This document shows positions 1 to 11,357 of a stretch of 64,000 nt of DNA, piece after piece. The notes beneath the pieces are model-generated. The model had not been told where the DNA came from and searched no databases. It saw only the letters and a program-made list of their open reading frames with translations. Position 1 is the stretch's first letter. Every line of letters begins with the position of its first letter. A program made the position numbers and the translations under genes. The stretch is from Paraescarpia echinospica (taxonomy: Eukaryota > Annelida > Polychaeta > Sabellida > Siboglinidae), in contig CM034541.1 in assembly GCA_020002185.1 (NCBI GenBank), positions 34,595,852 through 34,659,851 of the forward strand, in the 5' to 3' direction.

Positions 1-2
1 AG

Positions 3-281
3 ACAAGAGTGGAACAGGTTATTCTCTCAGGAATTTTGCCAGTAATGGGAGGAAGGGGGGCAACATACAGAAACGGTAAGAGGATGGCGATCAACGCACT
101 AGTTGAGCAGATGTGTGAAGAAGAGGGCGTGGGATTCATAGATTTATGGGGGTACTTTGTTGGGAGAGAAGATATGTACATGAGAGATGGCCTCCATCTA
201 AGTGGGAAGGGGGCAGCAGTATTCTCAGAGAATCTGCTGCGATCTTTTGACAGTGGGACAGGTTGCATCTATTTAAACTAA
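3..281 (+). pseudogene. CR1 ORF1 C-terminus, SGNH/GDSL-like esterase domain (partial)
   Basis: The frame is open from the window edge to a stop at 279-281 and encodes about 92 residues. The sequence GILPVMGGRGATYRNGKR followed later by a D-G-x-H-L-S block (DGLHLSGKGA) matches the end of an SGNH hydrolase, where Asp and His of the last block complete the catalytic triad. CR1-like LINEs are known to carry an esterase in ORF1. ORF2 follows 45 bp downstream on the same strand, as expected. The N-terminal part with the catalytic Ser is outside the window, so activity cannot be judged. This is a piece of a dead element and not a host esterase. Confidence 0.75.
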
Positions 282-326
282 ATTCGCAAGGGGGACTCGC
301 AGAGAAGCCTGAAACTGAAGGCATAG

Positions 327-2425
327 ATAAAGACAGCAAACAAATTCAGCAAAGAACAGTCTGTAAACTGTTCTGAAGCTGGGTATAAATGTGTTTGTTT
401 AAATGCAAGGAGTATAGTAAACAAAAGAAATGTACTAAACATTATGGTAGAAGATATTGACCCTCACATAATAGGTATAACCGAATCATGGGCAACCACC
501 GATATATCAGATGCCGAATTGGGACTGACAGGATATGTAATGTTTAGGAAAGATAGAATAGGAAGAAGGGGAGGTGGAGTTATTTTATATATTAAAGAAT
601 CTATCCAGGCTTATGAAATAAAATTAGACAGAGAAGCAGATTGCGAAGAAGCTGTTTGGTGTAACATAGTTACAGGAAACTCAACGTTAACGGTTGGATT
701 AGTTTATCGAAGTCCAAACATAAGCATAGAAGAGAATGAAAAAATACAAAACGCTATAAGGGAAGTGAGCAAACGGGACTGTGTTATTATGGGGGATTTT
801 AACCATGGGCATATAAAATGGAAATCTCTACAGAGTATGGGTAGTGAGGACCACAAGTTTTTAGTTTTAGTACAAGATAGTTTCCTTTCTCAACATGTGC
901 TAGAACCAACCAGGGGAGAGAATGTGTTAGACTTGGTTTTGTCCTCACAAAATGAATTAGTTGACAATGTTAAATTATGTGAGCCTCTGGGAAGTAGTGA
1001 TCACGACCAGATACATTTTACCATCAAAGTAAAATCAGAAAGAAATAATAAAAAGCAGTTCAGGAGAAATTTCCACAAAGGAAGATATAAGGAAATGAGG
1101 AAATATTTAGCAAAGATAGACTGGAAAAACACACTGAAGAATAAGACAGCAACAGAAATATCTTAAAGAATGAAATAGAGTGCATCGTAGATAAATTTGT
1201 TCCCTTAAAAAAACAAGGGAAACAGACCAGAAAGAAATACTTATCGAAAGAAGCCATTAGAAAAATAAAGTATAAACAAATGATGTGGAAGTCATATAGA
1301 CGTACTGGAAATGACGAAGACTACAACATTTATAAAGAAGCACTAAACCAAGCTACAGCTGAAATTAGAAATTCAAAGAGAAACTATGAACATAAATTAG
1401 CTTGTAATATAAAACATGACAGCAACAGTTTTTATGCTTATGTTCGAAGCAAACAGAAAGTTCAGGATAAGGTCGGTCCTCTAGAAGATAGTGCTGGAAA
1501 CATAATATCAGAAGGATTCTTAATGGCAGAAGACCTGAATGAGTATTTTAGTTCAGTGTTTACTAGAGAAGACACTAGTTCACTGCCAGTACCAGAGGCT
1601 AAGTTCAAGGGGGCAGAATCAAACTATTTAAGACTGTTAATTGTAACCCCAGAAATGGTAGCTAAGAAAATTAGGGCTATGAAGGATAATAAATCACCTG
1701 GAGTGGATGGTATTCCACCCAAACTACTATTGAAAATTGTAGAACAAATTAGCATACCGCTTGCAACAGTTTTCATGTATGTAGAATATACAATGGGGGG
1801 AACTGTACTAAGTACTACTGTAAAAGAAAAGACTTAGGGCTGACAATTAGTGCTGACATGAAGGTTTCAGAGCAGTGTGGAATTGCAGCTTCAAAAGGAA
1901 ATCAAATCCTTGGATTGATTAGGCGAAATATAGCATATAAAGAAAAAGGACTAATAATACCGCTGTACAAAACAATAGTTAGGCCTCATTTAGAATATTG
2001 TATACAAGCGTAGAGGCCATACCGCAAGAAGGACATAGATATGCTAGAAAGAGTACAGAGGAGAGCGACTAAAATTATACAAAAACTGAGGGATCTTAGT
2101 TATGAAAAACGCCTAAAAGAATGTGGTTTAACAACACTAGAGACCAGGAGTTTGAGAGGAGATCAGATAGAAGTGTTTAAAATATTGAATGGTTATGAAT
2201 ATATTGATAGAAATATGTTGTTTTCAGTTAAGAAAGATAGAAAGACTAGAGGACATGAAGTTACATTAGTAAAGGAGCAGTAGATTAGACGTAAGAAAGT
2301 TCTCATTTTCACAAAGGACTGTGAATGAATGGAACAGATTATCCGATGATTGTGTGGGTGCTAGTAGTGTGAATATGTTTAAAAATAAAATCGACACATA
2401 CCTCAGAAGGGCTGGATATATGTAG
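327..2425 (+). pseudogene. CR1 ORF2 remnant: APE endonuclease and deleted reverse transcriptase
   Basis: The endonuclease starts in frame from 327, after a TAG at 324-326. It shows LNARSIVNK, the metal-binding Glu in GITESW, YRSPN, GDFNHGH and SSDHDQIHF, all standard APE-type blocks. The first ATG (444) lies inside the domain, so it is not the true start. A small deletion near 1,160 shifts the frame. A second frame runs about 1,280-1,774 through the linker and the first RT block (NKSPGVDGIP). There the frame jumps straight to VEYTMGG, losing the finger and palm motifs including F/YxDD. The C-terminal 'LEYCIQA' region (1,836-2,425) has further stops. It is non-functional. Confidence 0.85.
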
Positions 2426-2537
2426 ATAAAAGGGTTGGACTCTCGATAAGCCAAAGGGCTTCGTTGTCCACCTGCCATCTAGAGTTAATTCTCTGGATGG
2501 CAATCTTGTTAAATCTTGTTAAATGTTGTTAAAATGT

Positions 2538-3180
2538 GCTCACACATTGTTAAATTTATTCTGTTTATATTATCTTGCTCTCCCGTGCATACTTGTCATT
2601 TGTAGTGGAACTACAAAAAAAATCTATCAGGCAACTGCTTGTGGCATCCAAAGATATGTTTGGGATGCTGTTGCAGTTAACTAGAGACTGTAATGCTACC
2701 CACACGTTTATGCAGAAGAGATTGCCGATTAGCAAATATATTACATATAAATTTATGTTAAGTTTAGAAATACCTCAAAATAGACACAGTTTGTGCCATT
2801 TTAAAAAGTGTTATCAAATGACATTGCAGGATTAGATACAACTGGAAAACGTCTTTATTATGTAAAATATATGTAAGTTGGATAATTGAGTTATGATATG
2901 TACCACATGGCCTTGAACTTAAAAAAATTTGTTCTTGTATATGTCTTGCATTATCTGTGATGTAATTCTTTCTTTGAATGTTCTAGGCTGTCACGACAGG
3001 TCACAATACAGATAACATCGCGGTTTGGCTCGGGAACACGGCGTTGATACAAAGATGCACGTAGATAGTACGTTGTTTATCGCTGTTGACAATCCTTGCC
3101 CGTCAAGGTGGGTGAGTCAGTGATGGACATGGAGCGTGGGAATGTCGCCGTTTAACTAGTAGCTCAACTACTAGACTCAA
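2538..3180 (+). repeat. Modular repeat, plus copy: T end, one A unit, B segment without MITE
   Basis: The reverse complement of this stretch is found at 32,906-36,830 and 46,200-48,730. About 2,538-2,681 matches the inner end of T (CTCTCCCGTG, ACTTGTCATTTG). About 2,682-2,740 is a single 57-bp A unit where other copies carry 23-50. From 2,741 to 2,985 it matches the A-proximal part of B, and 2,986-3,180 (GTCACGACAGGTCACAATAC) the C-proximal part. The 515-bp MITE seen between these two parts elsewhere is absent, which makes positions 2,983-2,987 an empty site. I see no gene here. Confidence 0.8.
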
Positions 3181-4600
3181 ACAGCCATTCGGCAGACTAA
3201 ATCAGCACTCAAACACACTCAATCAGCACTCTCACAGACTCAATCGACACTCACACAGATTCAACCAACACTCGCACAGACTCAACCAGCACTCACAAAC
3301 TCAACCAGCACTCATACAGGCTCAATCAACACTAACACAGACTCAACCAAAACTCGCACAGACTCAACCATCACTCTCACAGACTCAACTGACACTCACG
3401 CCGACTCAACCAACACTCTCATTGACTCAACCAACACTCGCAGACTCAACCAGCACACACACAGACTCATCCAGTATTCACACATACTCAAACAGCACTC
3501 AAACTGACTCAACCAGCACTCACACAAACTCAACCAGCACTTACACAGACTCAACCAGCACTCACACAGACTCAACCAGCACTTACACAGACTCAACCAG
3601 CACTCACACAGACTCAACCAAAACTCATACAGACTCAACCAGCACACACACATACTCAACCAACGCTCACACAGACTAAACCAACACTCACACAGACTCA
3701 ACCAGCGCACACACAGAATCAAACATCATTCACACTGACTCAATCAGTACTCTCACAGATTCACCCAGCACTCACACACACATAATCAACCAACACTCAC
3801 AGAGACTCAACCAGCGCACGCAGACTCAACCAGCACTCACACAGACTCATCCAAAACTTACATAGACTAGACCAACATTCACACATATTCAACCGTCTCT
3901 CTCACAGACTCAACTGACACTCACATAGTCTCAACCAGCACTCACACAGTCTCATCCAACACTCATACAGATTCAACCAACACTAACACTGACTCGACCA
4001 TCACTCACACAGAATCAATCAGCACTCCCACATACTCAACCAACACTCACACAGACTTAACCAACATTCACACAGACTCAACCAGCACACACACAGACTC
4101 AACCAGCATAAAGACAGACTCAACCACCACTTACAGAGACTCAAACAGCACTCACATAGACTCACTCAGCACTCTCAAAGACTCAACCAGCACTCACATA
4201 GACTCAACCAACACTCACACAGACTCAACCAGCATTCACACCGACTCAACCAGCATTAACACAGACTCAACCAGCACAGATAGACTCAACCAGCATAAAC
4301 ACAGACTCAACCAACACTCACACCGATTCAACCAACTCTCACACAGACTCAACCAACTCTCACACATACTCAACCAACACTTATACAGACTCAACCAGCA
4401 CGCTCACAGCCTCAAGCAACACTCACACAGACTCAAGCAACACTCAACCAACTCTCACACAGACTCAACCAACACTCACAAAGACTCAACTGGCACACAC
4501 ACAGACTCAACCAGCTCTCACACAGACTCAAACAGCACTCACAGACTCAACCAGTACTCACACAGGCTCAACCAACACTCAACCAAAATCAACTACCCTG
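3181..4600 (+). repeat. C minisatellite, about 21-bp unit
   Basis: Roughly 65 degenerate copies of a unit close to GACTCAACCAGCACTCACACA, with lengths of 15-24 bp. The same array on the minus strand lies at 28,086-28,310, 29,940-30,722 and 45,545-46,185. The array is bordered by CAGCCATTCGGCAGACT on the B side and by the D segment on the other. Open frames of about 100 aa made of TxSTHTDS repeats come from the unit length being a multiple of three. Confidence 0.92.
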
Positions 4601-5215
4601 CTCCTCTCTCTCCATTTAACAGGTTTCGACGTTCCGACACTTTTTTTACGTCTGCTGTACTGGTCCTCACTTAATCGGAAACCGTGCAGCACTAGAGTTT
4701 GTATTAGTGCTGCATGGTGTCATTATAATAAGTAATTTATATAATGGAAATTCGTTTCTAATTGGTTTTTATAAAATAAAACCATGAAAGTGTGCGAAAA
4801 GGTGCGTGTAGCAGTTCGTTTCGTTATGTTACGTGACGGTTTCAAAGTCATCCAAAGTTAAATTTGGTTCGAATACTTGGTACAAACTAAAAGAAAGTTT
4901 GCTCTTACTTGAGGAAATTAAATGGTCAGTGAAAGTCTAAATTGCATCTCGATTTTATGTTTTTAATATATTTAGACGTCTTTTGTGCGTCATAAAAACA
5001 GTCATTCAACAACACGTTTCTAATCACCCCGTTTAATCGGTGAACCTAGTGCGTCGCAGTAGATCCGTGACTTCTACGCACGGCTAGCCGCAGACATGTA
5101 ACTCTTTGTTCACGACAACAAAAGACGTCGCGCGTACCGACATGTCTGATGAAGTGAACTGAAATATTTCCATTAACGTGTAGTTAATGGAAATATTTAA
5201 GTTCACTTCAGAAGG
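4601..5215 (+). repeat. Modular repeat segment D, plus copy
   Basis: This non-coding segment joins C to E. It contains TTTAACAGGTTTCGACGTTC, a region around CACTAGAGTTTGTATTAGTG and CACCCCGTTTAATCGGTGAA, all found reversed at 27,073-28,085, 29,208-29,815 and 43,859-45,544. Relative to 27,073-28,085 it lacks about 400 bp near 5,000 and some bases near 4,800. No gene is seen. Confidence 0.8.
5151..5209. other. Near-perfect hairpin at the D/E junction
   Basis: Two 27-nt arms (5,151-5,177 and 5,183-5,209) are reverse complements with one mismatch around a 5-nt loop (GTGTA). It sits directly before the first 26-bp E unit. The corresponding sites at about 27,080-27,120 and 43,865-43,905 keep related sequence but a weaker stem. 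Confidence 0.85.
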
Positions 5216-5325
5216 CTGCGTGTACTGTTTCCTCTGTAAGTGTGTAGTTACTGTTTCCTTTGTAGGTGTGTAGTTACTGTTTCCTTTGTAGGTGCATAGT
5301 TACTGTTTCCTTTGTAGGTGTATAG
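5216..5325 (+). repeat. E minisatellite (26 bp), stub before L2
   Basis: About four units of TAGTTACTGTTTCCTTTGTAGGTG type precede the L2 insertion. The same array resumes at 7,175. Confidence 0.95.
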
Positions 5326-7121
5326 ACCAGAAGCAGCTGTTCAAGATTGTTGCCAAGCTCCTACACACTGATAATGGCACACCACTACCACCATGTGACT
5401 CGTCTGACACACTGGCAATGCGGTTCTCGGATTTCTTCTCAGAAAAGATCTCGAAAATTCGGTCTGAACTGAATCAGAATGTCATCATTGTAAATGCCTC
5501 TGCTGAGGATGCACCGCAGACATGTTTGCTGACTGCATTTGAGCCAGCCACTGAGGCTGAAATTGGAATGTTGTTGAAGTCATCGCCAGTGAAATCTTGT
5601 GAACTTGATCCCATTCCGACATGGCTTCTTAGAGACTGTGCGCACGATGTTGTACCTGTGCTCATGACAATTGTTAACCTGTCTCTGAGAACGGGGGTAA
5701 TGCCTTCATACTTGAAGGAAGCGCACATCAGGCCAGTACTCAAGAAACCGAGTCTAGACAAAACTGTCTTGAATAACTACCGACCCGTTTCAAATCTACC
5801 CTATCTATCGAAGACAATAGAACGTGTCGTTGCTGCGAGATTGTCAGCTCACATGTCAGAGCACAATCTCTGTGAGCCCTATCAGTCAGCGTACAAGCCG
5901 AATCACAGCGTTGAGACGGCCCTTGTCTGTGTGCAGAATCACATCCTGCACGCAATGGACAATCAGAATGTTGTCATCATGGTTCTCCTGGATCTATCGG
6001 CTGCGTTTGACACCGTCGACCATGAAGTGATGTTGCATAGACTCTCACATGATATCGGAGTGGTCCAAGATGCACTGGACTGGTTTAAGTCATACCTGAG
6101 AGACAGAGTCCAGTCAGTCCACATTCATGGTGCTACATCGCCTGCTCGTCCTCTGGTATACGGGGTACCACAAGGCTCCGTGCTGGGTCCTCAGCTGTTC
6201 TCCATCTATGTAGCACCAGTTGCTAAGATTATTCGCAAGTACAATTTGATGTGTCATTTCTACGCGGATGATACTCAAATCTACATTCCAGTGAAACCCC
6301 ACCAAGAGAACATTGCTGCGGCTGTCGTCCGTATTGAAGAATGTGTAGCGGAGATCAGGACGTGGATGATGACAAACTTTTAAAAGTTGAATGACTCAAA
6401 GACAGAAGTCATCGTGTTCGGCTCTGCGCAACAACTAAGAAAAATTGAGCTGCGCACACTATGCATTGGAGACTGTTTGGTCACTGTAACTCAGAATGTA
6501 CGGAATCTTGGTGTACAGTTCGATGCCGAGATGAAGATGGAGACGCACGTGATTGCGGTCTGTAAATCTGCAATTTTCCATCTCCGAAATATTGCAAGAA
6601 TAAGACGTTATCTAACACCTGCAGCGACAGAACAAGTCATACATGCGTTTGTTACCAGCAGACTTGACGTTGGCAATGCATTACTCCACCGACTGCCTGT
6701 GAAACAACTAGAACGGTTGCAGAGAGTACAGAACTGGGCGGCTCGCCTTGTCGACGGCGCCAGGAAGTTCTGTCATGTCACACCTCTATTGATCAAGCTG
6801 CACTGGCTGCCAATAGCAGTTAGAGTAGAGTATAAGATACTTCTACTCACGCACCGAGCACTGACTGGCTGTGCACCACAGTATATCACCAAATGTGTGA
6901 CCCGACGTCAGCCAACTCGATTGTTGCGCTCCAGTGAACACAATCATCTATGTGTACCACGTGCAACGCGTCGCTGGGGTGATAGATCCTTTTGCGTGGC
7001 AGGCCCAACACTATGGAACTTGCTGCCACAAAAGCTGACTGCAACAACAATGACAAACACTGATTTTAAATCAAACCTTAAGACTTACCTGTTTTCCCGA
7101 ACATTCTGTAAGGCGCCGTGA
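5325..7121 (+). pseudogene. L2 reverse transcriptase with one in-frame stop
   Basis: The frame is open from the insertion junction to 7,121 except for one TAA at 6,381-6,383, after which the same frame continues. A single T-to-A change of a Leu codon would explain it. RT blocks in order are LNNYRPVSNLPYLSK, LLDLSAAFDTVDH, YGVPQGSVLGP, the catalytic FYADDTQIY (about 6,257-6,283) and LNDSKTEVIVFG just after the stop. The C-terminal LHWLPIAVR / TLWNLLP region is typical of L2. The ORF lacks its endonuclease and has no start of its own; the apparent ATG lies in the flanking minisatellite. One nonsense lesion over 1.8 kb suggests a recent insertion. Confidence 0.88.
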
Positions 7122-7174
7122 GCAACGATTGTTGGAACGGCGCAATATAAATGTCACGATTTGATTTGATTTGA
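5326..7174 (+). mobile_element. L2-clade LINE, 5'-truncated, inserted in the 26-bp array
   Basis: A single coding region of L2 type is followed by a short 3' UTR ending in TTTGATTTGATTTGAT, the short-repeat tail usual for this group. E-array units abut both ends. No target-site duplication longer than about 4 bp can be resolved within the repeat. The endonuclease half is missing. Its base composition is less AT-rich than the CR1 copies. Confidence 0.88.
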
Positions 7175-8555
7175 TAGTTACTGTTTCCTTTGTAGGTATA
7201 TAGTTACTGTTTCCTTTGTAGGTGTATAGTTACTGTTTCCTTTGCAGGTGAGTAGTTACTGTTTCCTTTGTAGGTGAGTAGTTACTGTTTCCTTTGTAGG
7301 TATATAGTTACTGTTTCCTTTGTAGGTGTATAGTTACTTTCCTTTGTAGGTGAGTAGTTACTGTTTCCTTTGTAGGTATATAGTTACTGTTTCCTTTATA
7401 GGTGTATAGTTACTGTTTCCTTTGTAGGTGTATAGTTACTGTTTCCTTTGTAGGTGTGTAGTTACTGTTTCCTTTGTAGGTGTACAGTTACTGTTTCCTG
7501 TGTAGGTGTATAGTTACTGTTTCCTTTGTAGGTGTATAGTTACTGTTTCCTTTGTAGGTGTGTAGTTACTGTTTCCTTTGTAGGTGTATAGTTACTGTTT
7601 CCTTTGTAGGTGTGTAGTTACTGTTTCCTTTGTAGGTGTGTAGTTACTGTTTCCTTTGTAGGTGTACAGTTACTGTTTCCTGTGTAGGTGTATAGTTACT
7701 GTTTCCTTTGTAGGTGTATAGTTACTGTTTCCTTTGTAGGTGTGTAGTTACTGTTTCCTTTGTAGGTGTGTAGTTACTGTTTCCTTTGTAGGTGTATAGT
7801 TACTGTTTCCTTTGTAGGTGTGTAGTTACTGTTTCCTTTGTAGGTGTATAGTTAGTGTTTCCTTTGTAGGTGTATAGTTACTGTTTCATTTGTAGGTATA
7901 TAGTTACTGTTTCCTTTGTATGTGTATAGTTACTGTTTCATTTGTAGGTGTGTAGTTACTGTTTCCTTTGTAGGTATATAGTTACTGTTTCATTTGTAGG
8001 TGTGTAGTTACTGTTTCCTTTGTAGGTATATAGTTACTGTTTCCTTTGCAGGTGTATAGTTACTGTTTCCTTTGTAGGTGTATAGTTACTGTTTCCTTTG
8101 TAGGTGTATAGTTACTGTTTCCTTTGTAGGTGTATAGTTACTGTTTCCTTTGTAAGTGTATAGTTACTGTTTCCTTTGTAGGTGTATAGTTACTGTTTCC
8201 TTTGTAGGTGTATAGTTACTGTTTCCTTTGTAGGTGTATAGTTACTGTTTCCTTTGTAGGTGTATAGTTACTGTTTCCTTTGTAGGTATATAGTTACTGT
8301 TTCCTTTGTAAGTGTATAGTTACTGTTTCCTTTGTAGGTGTGTAGTTACTGTTTCCTTTGTAGGTATATAGTTACTGTTTCCTTTGCAGGTGTATAGTTA
8401 CTGTTTCCTTTGTAGGTGTATAGTTACTGTTTCCTTTGTAGGTGTATAGTTACTGTTTCCTTTGTAGGTGTATAGTTAATGTTTCCTTTGTAGGTGTATA
8501 GTTACTGTTTCCTTTGTAAGTGTATAGTTACTGTTTCCTTTGTAAGTGTATAGTT
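7175..8555 (+). repeat. E minisatellite (26-bp unit), plus strand
   Basis: About 53 copies of GTGTATAGTTACTGTTTCCTTTGTAG, with variants GTGTGTAG, GTATATAG and GTGTACAG at the start of the unit. It continues the stub at 5,216 and is interrupted again by CR1 at 8,556. Each unit carries a pyrimidine tract ending in TAG followed by GT. Confidence 0.97.
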
Positions 8556-11357
8556 ATTGACCCTCATATAATAGGTATAACCGAATCCTGGACCACCACC
8601 GATATATCAGATGCTGAATTGGGACTGACAGGATATGTAATGTTTAGAAAAGATAGAATAGGAAGAAAGGGAGGTGGAGTTATTTTATATATTAAAGAAT
8701 CTATTCAGGCTTATGAAATAAAATTAGAAAGAGAAGCAGATTGCGAAGAAGCTGTTTGGTGTAACATAGTTACAGGAAACTCAACGTTAACAGTTGGGTT
8801 AGTTTATCGAAGTCCAAACATAAGCATAGAAGAGAATGAAAAAATACAAAACGCTATAAGGGAAGTAAGCAAACGGGACTGTATTATTATGGGGGATTTT
8901 AACCACGGGCATATACAATGGAAATCTCTACAGAGTATGGGGAGTGAGGACCACAAGTTTTTAGTTTTAGTTCAAGATACATTCCTTTCTCAACATGTGC
9001 TAGAACCAACCAGGGGTGAGAATGTGTTAGACATAGTTTTGTCCTCACAGAATGAATTAGTTGACAATGTCAAGATATGTGAGCCACTGGGGAGCAGCGA
9101 TCACAACCAGATACATTTTATCATCAAAGTAAAATCAGAAAGGAATAGTAAAAAGCAGTATAGGAGAAATTTCCACAAAGGAAGGTATAAGGACATGAGG
9201 AAATATTTAGCAAAGATAGACTGGAATAACACACTGAAAAATAAGACGGCAACAGAATGCTGGAATGTATTAAAGAGTGAAATTAAGTGCATAGTCGATA
9301 AATTTGTACCCTTCAAAAAACAAGGAAAACGGTCCAAAAAGAAACACTTATCGAAAGAAGCCATTAGAAAAATTAAGTATAAACAAATGATGTGGAAGTC
9401 ATATAGACGTACTGGAAATGACGAAGACTACAACATTTATAAAGAAGCACTAAACCAAGCTACAGCTGAAATTAGAAATTCAAAGAGAAGCTATGAACAT
9501 AAATTAGCTTGTAATATAAAACATGACAGCAAGAGTTTTTATGCGTATGTTCGAAGCAAACAGAAAGTTCAGGATAAGGTCGGTCCTCTAGAAGATAGTG
9601 CTGGAAATATAATATCAGAGGGATTCTTAATGGCAGAAGACCTGAATGAGTACTTTAGTTCAGTGTTTACCAGGGAAGATATTAGTTCACTGCCAGTACC
9701 AGAGGCTAAGTTCAAGGGGGCAGATTCAGACTACTTAGGACAATTAATTGTAACCCCGGAAATGGTAGGTAAGAAAATAAGGGCTATGAAGGATAATAAA
9801 TCACCTGGAGTGGATGGTATTCCACCCAAACTACTATTGGAAATTGTAGAACAAATTAGCATACCGCTTGCAACAGTTTTCAATTTGTCATTAGAAGAGG
9901 GAGTGGTTCCTTTAGAATGGAAAGAAGCAAACATTATACCGTTATTCAAAAAAGGTTCGAGAAACAAGTCAGAGAACTATAGACCAGTGAGTTTAACATC
10001 AGTGATTTGTAAATTGTTAGAAAGACTAATTAAAGATCACATGGTGGATTTTCTTGTTAAACAAAACTTGATAAACCCATCTCAACATGGTTTTTTTAAA
10101 GCGAGGTCATGCTTAACAAATATGTTATGTTTTTTGGAAGACATCACTAAGTGGGTAGATGAGGGATCACCAGTAGATATCGTCTACTTAGATTTTCAAA
10201 AAGCTTTCGACAAAGTACCACATCAAAGATTACTGCTTAAACTAAAGGCCCATGGTATAGGAAATGGTATAATAAACTGGATAGAACAATGGTTGATTGA
10301 CAGAAGACAACGTGTAGTAGTTGATGGGGAGGCTTCAAACTGGAAATCAGTATTGAGTGGGGTACCACAGGGATCAGTATTAGGTCCTATATTATTCTTA
10401 ATATATATCAACGATTTGAATGATGAAATAACAAGCAAGGTGTTGAAATTTGCGGATGATACAAAAGTGTTTAGAACGATTAAAAGTGATGGAGATAGAC
10501 AGCATTTACAAGATGATCTTGACAGGTTGATCAAATGGTCTGAAAAGTGGCAAATGCTGTTCAATTTTGGGAAATGTAAATGCCTCCACACAGGACATGG
10601 GAACGAAGAAGTAGAATATACAATGGGGGGTACTGTACTAAGTACTACTGTAAAAGAAAAAGGACTTAGGGTTAACCATTAGTGCTGATATGAAGGTTTC
10701 AGAGCAGTGCGGAATTGCAGTTTCAAAGGGAAATCAAATCCTTGGATTAATTAGGCGAAATATAACGTAAAAGGAAAAAGAGCTAATAATACCGCTGTAC
10801 AAAACAATAGTTAGGCCTCATTTAGAATACTGTATTCAAGCGTGGAGGCCATATCGCAGGAAGGACATAGATATGCTAGAAAGAGTGCAGAGGAGAGCAA
10901 CTAAAATGATACCAAAACTGAGGGATCTTAGTTACGAAATACGCCAAAAAAATGCGGTTTAACAACACTAGAGACTGAGATTGAGAGGAGATCAAATAGA
11001 AGTGTTTAAAATATTGAATGGTTATGAAAATATTGATAGAAATATTTTTTCTCAGTTAAGAAAGATAGAAGGACTAGAGGACATGAAGTTACATTAGCAA
11101 AGGAGCAGAATAGATTAGATATAAGAAAGTTTTCATTTTCACAAAGGACTGTAAATTAATGGAACAGATTATCTGCTGATTGTGTGGGTGCTAGTAGCGT
11201 GAATATGTTTAAAAAATAAAATCGACACATACCTCAGACGGGCGGGATACACATAGATAAAAGGGTCGGACTCTCGATAAGCCAAAGGGCTTCCTTGTCC
11301 ACCTGCCACCTAGAGTTAATTCTCTGGGTGGCAATCTTGTTAAATCTTGTTAAATCT
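8556..11357 (+). mobile_element. CR1-clade LINE, copy 2, 5'-truncated, inserted in the 26-bp array
   Basis: Sequence closely similar to copy 1 begins within the endonuclease (ATTGACCCTCATATAATAGG) directly after an E unit and ends with two TCTTGTTAAA tail units followed by E units again. It retains the full RT region that copy 1 lost. No clear target-site duplication is visible, in line with CR1 behaviour. Its 3' part from about 9,936 is repeated at 56,320-57,740. Confidence 0.9.
8557..11256 (+). pseudogene. CR1 ORF2: APE endonuclease plus reverse transcriptase, 5'-truncated, frameshifted near its C-terminus
   Basis: One frame is open from the junction to 10,681, giving about 700 residues. 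Endonuclease blocks: GITESW, YRSPN, GDFNHGH (about 8,895) and SSDHNQIHF (about 9,095). RT blocks: NKSPGVDGIP, NYRPVSLTSVICK, YLDFQKAFDKVPH, SGVPQGSVLGP (about 10,357) and KFADDTKVF (about 10,447-10,473) with both catalytic Asp. An extra A in an A-run near 10,663 shifts the frame; the copy at 56,646 lacks it and stays open. The rest (LEYCIQAWRPY, RRATKMIPK) continues with more lesions to about 11,256. The apparent N-terminus comes from the minisatellite and the first endonuclease block is lost. It is almost intact but non-autonomous. Confidence 0.9.

Larger units (their letters stand above)
1..2535 (+). mobile_element. CR1-clade LINE, copy 1 (cut by window start, internal deletion)
   Basis: A CR1-type non-LTR retrotransposon running from the end of ORF1, through an endonuclease/reverse-transcriptase ORF2, to a tail of 10-bp units (TCTTGTTAAA) at about 2,507-2,535. 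CR1 elements typically end in short tandem repeats rather than poly(A). Compared with the copy at 8,556-11,357 it lacks about 0.75 kb of reverse transcriptase near 1,774. Its 3' end abuts the T-end of the modular repeat, so it inserted there. The real 5' end lies before the window. Confidence 0.88.

Noticed and set aside
444..446. ATG at 444 as the start of CR1 ORF2
   Set aside because: The LNARS block of the endonuclease lies upstream in the same frame, so the ORF begins before it.
3181..4600. CRISPR-like look of the repeated arrays (C, E, A, J)
   Set aside because: Units are contiguous and related with no unique spacers of fixed size, and the setting is a eukaryotic genome with LINEs and introns.
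5216..5325. Start codon for the L2 ORF within the minisatellite (peptide HSYCFLCRC)
   Set aside because: These residues are read from the 26-bp repeat and recur in front of every frame that leaves the array.
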